Positions 7,583 to 13,274 of a DNA stretch of 13,274 bases are shown piece by piece. The notes below the pieces were generated by a model. That model had not been told where the DNA came from. It searched no databases and saw only the letters and a program-made list of their open reading frames with translations. How positions within the stretch are numbered: the stretch's first letter is position 1; each line of letters opens with the position of its first letter. Origin of the DNA: Desulfobacula sp. (GTDB lineage Bacteria; Desulfobacterota; Desulfobacteria; Desulfobacterales; Desulfobacteraceae); contig JAOZRF010000026.1 in the NCBI GenBank assembly GCA_029940245.1, forward strand, positions 1-13,274, given 5' to 3'. The position numbers and the translations under genes are program-made.

Positions 7583-8233
7583 CTATTCTTTGTTTTTGAC
7601 CACTTCGACTAAATTGTAACCTTTTTCCTCAATTAAAGAGACAATTTTTTTCAGAGATTTTGCTTCAAACCTTATGATAAGCCTTTTAGCGCCTGAATCA
7701 GGATTTTTTAAGGTAAACAGCCCCTTGATTTCAAGACCCATTATAAAGTTATCTTCCAGAACTTTTTTGATGGTAATCTTGGAATCACCGTTTATTTCAA
7801 TGGAAACGCCATGCAATCCTTCCGCACTTCCTAGAAGCTGGCTTAGTGCATGGGAGAAATCCCTGTTTGAAAGGCTTCCCACAAAGGTTTCACCATCCAT
7901 AACCGGCAAAAAGCTTCTGCCGAATTGTTTGCCCTTTTCAAGAGCCGTTTCAACAGTATCATCCACAGACAGGATAACGGGTTTTCTAACCATAATATCT
8001 TTTACTTTCAGTTTTTCATTAAAATATTGTACTTCATAGATATCCTGGGTTGCAATGGCCCAGGAAGCAGCTTCTCTTAAATCCCTTCTGGCAATAAGTC
8101 CTCTGAATTTCCCGTTATCAACCACTGCCATAAAAGGGACTCGATTTTTTTCAAATAAATTTATGGCTTCTTTTGTTGAACAATCACTTGACATGGTATC
8201 AGGATTTTTATGCATCCAGTTTTTAACAATCAT
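7583..8233 (-). CDS. CBS-domain pair with C-terminal ACT-like domain (AcuB-like)
   Basis: The 216 residues show two CBS domains: first about 1-57 (V-K-N-W-M-H-K-N-P start, F-R-G-L-I-A-R-R-D-L end), second about 75-131 (V-K-D-I-M-V-R-K-P, F-V-G-S-L-S-N-R-D-F). The rest (about 140-213) looks like an ACT-type regulatory fold, ending I-I-R-F-E-A-K-S-L-K-K-I-V-S-L-I-E-E-K-G-Y. CBS pairs bind adenine nucleotides and ACT domains small metabolites, so this is probably a sensor or regulator without its own catalytic site; its partner is unknown. AcuB-like proteins share this layout, but the acuABC deacetylase context is absent. The start has GGAG eight bases upstream (8242-8245). The 63-base gap to the HD gene holds only a weak 5-bp hairpin. 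Position between the HD hydrolase and ubiX suggests it senses energy state for this cassette. Confidence 0.85.
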   Translation of the reverse strand: MIVKNWMHKNPDTMSSDCSTKEAINLFEKNRVPFMAVVDNGKFRGLIARRDLREAASWAIATQDIYEVQYFNEKLKVKDIMVRKPVILSVDDTVETALEKGKQFGRSFLPVMDGETFVGSLSNRDFSHALSQLLGSAEGLHGVSIEINGDSKITIKKVLEDNFIMGLEIKGLFTLKNPDSGAKRLIIRFEAKSLKKIVSLIEEKGYNLVEVVKNKE

Positions 8234-8296
8234 CCTTATTTCTCCATAAAATGGTTTTTTTAAAATGCCTGTTCTGTGATCAGGCCAAATCTCCGG

Positions 8297-8899
8297 CTAA
8301 TTAAACAACCCCATTTCTGCGGCCAGTTTTTTAGACAGGTTGATGGCAGTCTTTGTTCTGAACCACTCTTTAAGACCATCAATTCTTAGTTGTCTGGCCT
8401 CTTCCCAATATTGTCCGGAAAGTTTATCTGGTCCGAACATGGTTTTAAACCGCTCAAGGCCGGCTTTGCCGTATCTGTCCAGTCGGTCTGCTTCCACCAC
8501 CAGGGTTGCTGAAATATTGTTCATTTTAAAAACGATATCCGGCAGATCATGAACTTTAATGATGCTCTGGATCTCTTTAATCTTATGTTTATCAAATTTA
8601 AACTCTGACAGAACTTTACCGGCAATAACAGCTCCCTGTTCCATGTGACTGGTAAAACTTACCGAATCAGCCTTTACACCGGGAGTGGCCTTGTTAAAGT
8701 CAGAAAAGTCAATGGCTGTCCATCCTAAGTCATGGAGGTATGCTGCCGGCAGAACAATATCCTCATCTGCTTTTTCATGTTCCAGCAGATATTTACACAG
8801 TTTTACCATGCGCAGGATATGTTCCCAGTCTCCATCACGACCCTTTTTGTATAAGGGCTCAATCATTTTAATTAATTGTCTTTCAAAAGATATGTCCAT
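8297..8899 (-). CDS. HD-domain phosphohydrolase
   Basis: The 200-residue protein has the metal-binding pattern of the HD superfamily: H27 (W-E-H-I-L-R), H56-D57 (A-Y-L-H-D-L-G-W), H85 (S-H-M-E-Q-G-A), a further H-D at 117-118, and D138 (E-A-D-R-L-D). Members hydrolyse phosphate esters, commonly of nucleotides; the substrate here cannot be read from the sequence. The R-Y-G-K-A-G-L-E-R stretch after the last aspartate is typical of small stand-alone HD enzymes rather than signalling HD-GYP proteins. Its ATG overlaps the stop of the Tm-1-like gene by one base (TAATG), with GGAG eight bases upstream at 8908-8911, so the two are translationally coupled. It precedes the CBS-ACT gene and ubiX in one probable transcript. 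Confidence 0.85.
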   Translation of the reverse strand: MDISFERQLIKMIEPLYKKGRDGDWEHILRMVKLCKYLLEHEKADEDIVLPAAYLHDLGWTAIDFSDFNKATPGVKADSVSFTSHMEQGAVIAGKVLSEFKFDKHKIKEIQSIIKVHDLPDIVFKMNNISATLVVEADRLDRYGKAGLERFKTMFGPDKLSGQYWEEARQLRIDGLKEWFRTKTAINLSKKLAAEMGLFN

Positions 8900-10116
8900 T
8901 AAAAAAGCTCCAATGCTGATTTTATCACCTGCCGGCTGAAGGCAGAATCTTCCATGTTTGCATTAATTTCAATAATTTCCATGATTGGATCAAGTTTAGC
9001 CCTTAATGTTTCAACAAAAATGCGGTCTTCTTCCGGGTTAAAAGTAGGAGTTCCTTTTGCATCCACAGATGACCATCCCTGCATGGGGATGATCAGTTTT
9101 ACAGGGGCTTTTGCCCCATTGAGTTTTCTGGCAAATTCATTGGCCACGGCTTTGAGTTCAAAAGGATTAAGGCGAAGCCAGGTCCGGAATTTATCAAGAT
9201 CATATTTTGGTCGGCTATGGAATTCTTTTTTATATTTTGACCTGGACGGAGTCATGTGATTGACCGAACAGGTGGAGATAATCTGGGGAATTCCTTTTTT
9301 CCCGGCAGACTCCAGCCGGTTGGGACCACCATCCCGCATATACCCGAAATAATGTTCTCCAACCCCTCCCGGTGCAAGGTCAATAACGCCCTGGAAAAAT
9401 CCTTCTGCAATCATTTTTTCCATTGCCTGGTCGCCAACACCGGCTGCAGAAAACCCTGTGACCTGGTATCCTTTGTTTTCAAGGGCTGTCCGGACGGCCC
9501 TTGCACATTGTTCACACGGGCCCAGCATGGTCATGGCAATGTTTTTCTTGTTGTGGACAGCAAGGGTGTTGCTCACATACTCGATCATACCTTTCATGGC
9601 ATAACACGCTCTGTCCATGACATTGGTGAGCATGTCCGTCATGCCGGATATTTCAATGACGGAATGAAACAATAAAATATCACCAGTACCAATATATTTT
9701 GTGGAAAGTCCGGGAAGTGCTGCTGTTGATGAAATCATCAGCTTGGGGATGCCAAAGGGCAGTGCCCGCATGACATCCGTTGCCATCAAAGAGCCTGTCG
9801 ACCCGCCAAGGGCCATGACACCATCAATTTTTCCCGCAGCATACAGATCCATGGCAATTTTGGTTGCCCCGTCAATAATAATATTGGTAATGGTGGAGCG
9901 TTCTTTGGATGTATTGATCTCTTCAATGGTGCTTCCTCCGGCCGATGCCACCTGGGACGGGGTCAACTCTGCATGTGATGCTCCCTTTCCCCGCATGGAA
10001 AGGTCCATTAAAAGCGGCAGTACACCAATTTCTTTAAACTTGTATTTTAAATACCGTGTTTCATCTCTTTTAGTATCAAGGGTGGATATGATTAAAACAG
10101 TTTTGGAGTTTGTCAT
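8899..10116 (-). CDS. Tm-1-like ATP-binding domain protein (UPF0261 family)
   Basis: The family includes the N-terminal domain of tomato Tm-1, which binds ATP and a viral replicase; bacterial members have no settled function. This 405-residue protein has the two-subdomain form: N-terminal I-I-S-T-L-D-T-K-R-D-E (9-19), a glycine loop A-L-G-G-S-T-G-S (102-109), Y-I-G-T-G-D-I-L (141-148) and the I-S-G-M-T helix. The second domain runs through G-Y-Q-V-T-G-F-S-A-A-G-V-G-D-Q-A-M-E (216-233) to P-M-Q-G-W-S-S-V-D-A-K-G (344-355). It is divergent at blocks I remember as conserved: a C-E-Q-C pair (201-204) where an F-G-x-T-T-P-type motif is usual, and a third cysteine at 283. It is likely the first gene of its transcript, coupled by TAATG to the HD hydrolase. 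A weak AAGG lies 10 bases before the ATG. Confidence 0.88.
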   Translation of the reverse strand: MTNSKTVLIISTLDTKRDETRYLKYKFKEIGVLPLLMDLSMRGKGASHAELTPSQVASAGGSTIEEINTSKERSTITNIIIDGATKIAMDLYAAGKIDGVMALGGSTGSLMATDVMRALPFGIPKLMISSTAALPGLSTKYIGTGDILLFHSVIEISGMTDMLTNVMDRACYAMKGMIEYVSNTLAVHNKKNIAMTMLGPCEQCARAVRTALENKGYQVTGFSAAGVGDQAMEKMIAEGFFQGVIDLAPGGVGEHYFGYMRDGGPNRLESAGKKGIPQIISTCSVNHMTPSRSKYKKEFHSRPKYDLDKFRTWLRLNPFELKAVANEFARKLNGAKAPVKLIIPMQGWSSVDAKGTPTFNPEEDRIFVETLRAKLDPIMEIIEINANMEDSAFSRQVIKSALELF

Positions 10117-10147
10117 TTATTTTTAGCCTTTGATAAGCCTGCAGCAG

Positions 10148-10176
10148 GTTAAATAGTGTTTGAACGAAAATCTCAA
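10148..10176 (-). promoter_or_regulatory. Candidate sigma70-type promoter for the Tm-1-like/HD/CBS/ubiX genes
   Basis: Read on the - strand, TTGAGA (10176-10171) and TTTAAC (10153-10148) are 17 bases apart, matching the consensus at 5 of 6 and 4 of 6 positions. It sits about 32 bases upstream of the Tm-1-like start, just beyond the ligase terminator, where an internal promoter would be expected. It coincides with copy B of the dispersed element and one arm of the long inverted repeat. Confidence 0.35.
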
Positions 10177-10205
10177 AATTAGGTTAAAACTTAAAACCTA
10201 AAACC

Positions 10206-10234
10206 GTGCCTGAACAAGATTTTCGTTCAGGCAC
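10206..10234 (-). terminator. Rho-independent terminator of the ubiD-ligase transcript
   Basis: On the - strand, gtgcctgaac (10234-10225), a 9-base loop and gttcaggcac (10215-10206) form a perfect 10-bp stem starting four bases after the ligase stop. It is followed by ggttttaggttttaagtttt, a T-rich tail interrupted by purines. Placement and structure fit an intrinsic terminator, probably leaky because of the tail. The upstream arm can alternatively pair with the arm at 10151-10173. Confidence 0.6.
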
Positions 10235-10237
10235 TAT

Positions 10238-11890
10238 TTATAACCCAAGTCTCGTTCGGATGTCTTTTTTAAGAGTCTCTTTATTCACCTTTCCGGAATC
10301 TCCCACTGCCGGGAATTCATCAACAATTTCAAGGTGTTCGGGGAGTTTGAACATGGCAATCTCTTTGGATTTCAAATAATCCACCATGGTTTTGAAATCA
10401 AACTCCATGCCGCTTTTGACAATCACATAGGCTGCACATTTCTCACCCATTTCCCTGTTAGGATATCCCACTATGGCCACGGATGAAACACAAGGATGAT
10501 CATTTAACAGGCCTTCCACTTCAGCCGGATAAATATTCTGTCCCCCCCGGATAATCATGTCCTTGGCACGGCCCAATATCCAGAGACATCCCTGGTCAAA
10601 CTTGACAATGTCTTCCGTGGTGGTCCACCCATTTTTATCAAATACAGTGGAAGTCAGTTCCTCATCCCGATAATATCCTGCCGGTGCATGGGGGCCTCTG
10701 AAATAGAGAATGCCGGGGTCACCGTCCGGCACGGTTTTTTCCTTGTTTTCCTGGTCCGCCAGCCGGACTTTATTGCCGGGCAGCATTCTGCCCACTGTTC
10801 TGCGCCGAAGATCCTTGGTATCTTCCACCCGGCAGCCGGAAACAGAGCCCATATCCTGGGTGCCCAGATCACTGGTGATGGAAGCACCAAAAGCATTTTC
10901 AGCTTCCTCTGCCACCTGGGGAGCCAGATATCCGCCGGCAGAGCGGATAAATCTCAAAGAACTTAAATCATATTTTGACACATCTGCTTCAAGCATTCTG
11001 ATCAAATGGGTCGGCACCACACCAATGGCCGTTGCCTTTTCTTTTTCAATGAGGGCCAGGGCTGCATCCGGGGAGAAATCTTCCAGCATAATAGTTTTGG
11101 CCCCTGCAATGGGTGCTGCAAAATAAGTCAGGGTCCCGGCAGCACCGCCGGCATGGGGGGCAATGGCCATGGTGATATCATCCTTTGTCAGACCCCAGAT
11201 ATCCACACGGCCTTTAGACGTGCAGATCCTCGGGGCAGTCGGCCATTCAACCAGCTTTGGAATTCCAGTGGTTCCCGAGGTGGTGGTTAAAATGGAGATA
11301 TCTTCAATGGCATCAAACCGTCTTTTGGCAAGCACTAACGTGTCCACGGGCAATTGATTTCTTTTTTCAGCCATGGCAGTCAATGAAAAGGTGCCTTCCG
11401 GCGCATCCTGGGGCACGATGTCATCAAACAGGAAAATATTTTTCAGATGAGAAAATTCTTTTTGAAGCTCTTCATACATTTCTAAATAATTAAAATTATT
11501 GTAGGTATGAAGAATAATCACGGCTGATGCCTTGGTTCTGTCCACCATGTAGGTCAGCTCTTTTTTCCTCAGGTACGGATAAACCGTCAGAGAAATTAAA
11601 CCTGCCCGCTCACATGCAATTCTTGCCAGAAACCCATATACGCTGTTGGGAGACTGAATAATCACTCTGGAGTGTTTCTCGATTCCCATTTCAACCCAGG
11701 ATATGGCCATGGCATCCACAAGTTCAACGGCTTTTTTCCATGTCAGCCTGTATTTTGAATCTACCAAAGCTTCCTGGTCAGGCATTTCTCTGGCATTTTT
11801 TTCCCAGAAATCATAGAATGTTTCCCGGGTCCAGTATCCGTCTTTCAGAAATTCATCTGTCATTTCTTTTGTATATCGAATTGGTTTCAC
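10238..11890 (-). CDS. Aryl-acid-type acyl-adenylate/CoA ligase (EntE/DhbE-like)
   Basis: This ANL-superfamily enzyme activates a carboxylic acid with ATP to an acyl-adenylate and, in this context, probably passes it to CoA. All 550 residues fit: phosphate loop T-T-T-S-G-T-T-G-I-P-K (202-212), acyl-site motif D-L-G-T-Q-D-M-G (341-348), Y-Y-R-D-E (406-410), T-E-D at 425-427, hinge G-R-A-K-D (440-444), and catalytic lysine K534 in D-S-G-K-V-N-K. The N-terminus (F-L-K-D-G-Y-W) and C-terminal blocks (M-G-E-K-C-A-A-Y, F-K-L-P-E) are most like 2,3-dihydroxybenzoate-AMP ligases. However, the H-N-Y that shapes the dihydroxybenzoate pocket of EntE aligns without gaps to A247-G248-G249, so a bulkier or less hydroxylated acid is likely. 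The start is GTG (11888-11890), with AGAGG seven bases upstream. It follows ubiD by 14 bases and is followed by a terminator. No carrier-protein or siderophore gene is nearby, favouring CoA. Confidence 0.92.
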   Translation of the reverse strand: MKPIRYTKEMTDEFLKDGYWTRETFYDFWEKNAREMPDQEALVDSKYRLTWKKAVELVDAMAISWVEMGIEKHSRVIIQSPNSVYGFLARIACERAGLISLTVYPYLRKKELTYMVDRTKASAVIILHTYNNFNYLEMYEELQKEFSHLKNIFLFDDIVPQDAPEGTFSLTAMAEKRNQLPVDTLVLAKRRFDAIEDISILTTTSGTTGIPKLVEWPTAPRICTSKGRVDIWGLTKDDITMAIAPHAGGAAGTLTYFAAPIAGAKTIMLEDFSPDAALALIEKEKATAIGVVPTHLIRMLEADVSKYDLSSLRFIRSAGGYLAPQVAEEAENAFGASITSDLGTQDMGSVSGCRVEDTKDLRRRTVGRMLPGNKVRLADQENKEKTVPDGDPGILYFRGPHAPAGYYRDEELTSTVFDKNGWTTTEDIVKFDQGCLWILGRAKDMIIRGGQNIYPAEVEGLLNDHPCVSSVAIVGYPNREMGEKCAAYVIVKSGMEFDFKTMVDYLKSKEIAMFKLPEHLEIVDEFPAVGDSGKVNKETLKKDIRTRLGL

Positions 11891-11897
11891 AACGTAT

Positions 11898-11902
11898 CCT
11901 CT
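11898..11902 (-). promoter_or_regulatory. Ribosome binding site for the GTG-initiated ligase
   Basis: AGAGG (cctct on the + strand) lies seven bases before the GTG at 11888-11890, in the 14-base gap after the ubiD stop. It supports GTG rather than the ATG nine codons further in. Confidence 0.6.
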
Positions 11903-11904
11903 TC

Positions 11905-13274
11905 TTAAAATCCAAGCTCAGACCATCTTGCCTTAACCCTTGCAACCACATCCGGATCAAGCTCTATGGGGATGGGTTTGTGCTCCCATTCATAGGGAAT
12001 GGTTGCATCTAAAAGGAGTCGTCCAGTGATCCATCTCGCATCAATGGGCAATGACGGATCAAGCGGGGTAGACCGACCTCTCTTGATGACCTGGGAACGG
12101 TTGGGCTGGAATCTGAAACTCAACGCATACAGCACCCGGGGAATATCCCATGGATCTATATCTTCATCCACGACAATCACCGTCTTAAGCCCATAGGCGC
12201 CCATTTCCGTTGAGATGGATGCAGTCAGAACCTGATCCACATGCCCTGGGTACATCTGTTTCATGGAGATAATGGCAAGGAATCGTCCAGCTCCCTCGGG
12301 CGGACAATAAACCGCTTTCAATCCTGGAATATTCATCTCATTGAGCTGCTGCCAGAGGGTAGCGCCATAGGACAATGCCATGGTCATGTGTGTATCTGTT
12401 ATGGCACGGCCAACGGTGGTTCCCCAGTGGATGGGATTATTTCTGTGGGTTATGCATTTGACATCAATAAAATTTCTGGGATCCGTTCCCACTCCGGAAT
12501 AATACCCCGTATATTCACCAAAGGGCCCCTCTTCCATGAATTTATCCGCATCCACAAAGCCTTCGACAACAATCTCGGCATGGGCAGGAATGGGCAGGTC
12601 AACCACTTCGCCTTTTACCACTTCAATGGCTTCACCGCGGAAGGCCCCGGCTACATCATATTCACTTGTAAATGCACCGACCCTGGCCGCTCCAACGAGA
12701 AACAATATAGGATCACATCCGGAAACCGATGCCACGGGCATGGGTTGTTTCAGGGCCTGGTATTTTTTCAGCATGATATCAGCATGTTTGCCTTTAATAA
12801 ACTGGGTGCCGACTTTATCCTTACCCAGAAGCTGCCCGCGATAGGTCCCCAGATTCACCCATCCGGAATCAGGATCTTTTGTGATGACAAAATGAGCCGT
12901 ACCATAAAATCTGTCCCCATCCAGAGGATAATACTTGGGTATGGGGAATTTGTAGAGATCTACATCATCGCCCATCATGATATTTTCCTTACACGGAGCC
13001 TTATCTTTATCGATATATCTGGGTGGTATGGGTTTTTTTGCTTTTTGGGCCCAGCCCTTATAAAGATCCGTAAGACTTGAATTTTCGGACATCCCCATAA
13101 TAATTGCCAATCGCTGTACCGTTGTGCAGACACTGGTGATAACGGGTGTATCATACCCTTTTATATTTTCAAATAAAAGTGCGGGGCCTTGTGCTTCCTC
13201 GTTTAATTTTGCGATATGGGATAATTCCAGGTTCCAGTCAACTTCAGCTGTAATTCGCTTTAACAGACCTTTTT
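11905..13274 (-). CDS. ubiD: UbiD-family prFMN-dependent (de)carboxylase, 5' end outside the window
   Basis: UbiD enzymes reversibly remove or add CO2 on aromatic or alpha,beta-unsaturated acids using prenylated FMN. The frame stays open to the right edge: the 54 codons before the TTG at 13110 read K-G-L-L-K-R-I-T-A-E-V-D-W and A-L-L-F-E-N-I-K-G-Y, a normal UbiD N-terminus. The 455 residues present therefore lack only about 10-25, and the TTG is internal. Numbering from the edge, key residues align by spacing with Aspergillus Fdc1: W138, N140 and R145 (W-V-N-L-G-T-Y-R), H163 (G-K-H-A-D), E204 (S-E-Y-D-V-A-G), and the catalytic glutamates E248 and E253 in E-G-P-F-G-E. Metal, cofactor and Glu-Arg-Glu residues are all kept, so it should be active. 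A longer 4-hydroxybenzoate or phenol carboxylase role is possible. It is co-transcribed with the downstream ligase. Confidence 0.95.
   Translation of the reverse strand, partial: KGLLKRITAEVDWNLELSHIAKLNEEAQGPALLFENIKGYDTPVITSVCTTVQRLAIIMGMSENSSLTDLYKGWAQKAKKPIPPRYIDKDKAPCKENIMMGDDVDLYKFPIPKYYPLDGDRFYGTAHFVITKDPDSGWVNLGTYRGQLLGKDKVGTQFIKGKHADIMLKKYQALKQPMPVASVSGCDPILFLVGAARVGAFTSEYDVAGAFRGEAIEVVKGEVVDLPIPAHAEIVVEGFVDADKFMEEGPFGEYTGYYSGVGTDPRNFIDVKCITHRNNPIHWGTTVGRAITDTHMTMALSYGATLWQQLNEMNIPGLKAVYCPPEGAGRFLAIISMKQMYPGHVDQVLTASISTEMGAYGLKTVIVVDEDIDPWDIPRVLYALSFRFQPNRSQVIKRGRSTPLDPSLPIDARWITGRLLLDATIPYEWEHKPIPIELDPDVVARVKARWSELGF

Larger units (their letters stand above)
10145..10246. repeat. 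Inverted copies B and C of the dispersed element (23-bp arms)
   Basis: Arm 10151-10173 and arm 10217-10239 are reverse complements over 23 positions, with two neighbouring T-G pairs as the only departures (gtgTTtgaac against gtgCCtgaac). Similarity continues outward into ggtta/taacc, with a small indel. The 43 bases between the arms contain a further 7-bp palindrome (10179-10185 with 10195-10201) and a partial third copy (gtgcctgaac at 10206-10215). The right arm overlaps the ligase stop codon. The shape is that of a small palindromic repeat or MITE-like remnant, but no target duplication is evident. Confidence 0.65.

Noticed and set aside
8267..8285. Hairpin gcctg/caggc between the HD and CBS genes as a terminator
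   Set aside because: The 5-bp stem with a 9-base loop is too weak, and it would cut an otherwise close set of co-directional genes.
12241..13080. A 279-codon open frame on the + strand opposite ubiD
   Set aside because: It lies wholly antisense to a gene whose conserved catalytic and metal residues are clear; its translation shows no recognisable domain, and no good ribosome binding site is seen.
13108..13110. TTG as the start of ubiD
   Set aside because: The frame continues without a stop to the window edge, and the upstream 54 codons encode typical UbiD N-terminal sequence; the start lies outside the window.

Overview
The window looks like chromosomal DNA of a strictly anaerobic Desulfobacterota bacterium, most likely a Desulfobacterales sulfate reducer. 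This is inferred from gene content (glnE, a TatT-type TRAP transporter, a UbiD/UbiX pair with an aryl-acid ligase) and moderate-to-low GC. No rRNA or marker gene is present to prove it.

Layout: a short non-coding leader (1-188) carries a perfect 17-bp hairpin and one copy of a dispersed ~30-bp element. It is followed by glnE on the + strand (189-3077). Everything else is on the - strand, read from the right edge leftwards: ubiD (5' end outside the window), an EntE/DhbE-like acyl-adenylate/CoA ligase, a 121-bp structured intergenic region (terminator plus competing hairpin plus possible promoter), a Tm-1-like (UPF0261) protein, an HD-domain hydrolase, a CBS-ACT protein and ubiX. After a 161-bp gap comes a complete TRAP transporter, tatT-dctP-dctQ-dctM. 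glnE and dctM converge and share the same four bases (TTAA) as their stop codons. I see no tRNA, rRNA, CRISPR array, transposase or phage gene.

How the genes may work together (inference): UbiX makes prenylated FMN, the cofactor of UbiD. UbiD adds or removes a carboxyl group on an aromatic or conjugated acid, and the ligase activates an acid as its adenylate/CoA thioester. The TRAP system imports an organic acid or a less polar ligand. UbiD cannot act usefully after the ligase, because it needs a free carboxylate or an unactivated ring. The ubiD-ligase order therefore fits carboxylation followed by CoA activation, as in anaerobic phenol, catechol or hydroquinone degradation. It also fits two parallel uses of related substrates.

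The least explained part is the tightly coupled cassette Tm-1-like / HD hydrolase / CBS-ACT next to ubiX. I suggest, as a testable idea only, that it supplies or regulates the UbiX substrate or the cofactor. Start sites were revised from the longest reading frames for dctP, dctQ, tatT and ubiD; the ligase starts with GTG.
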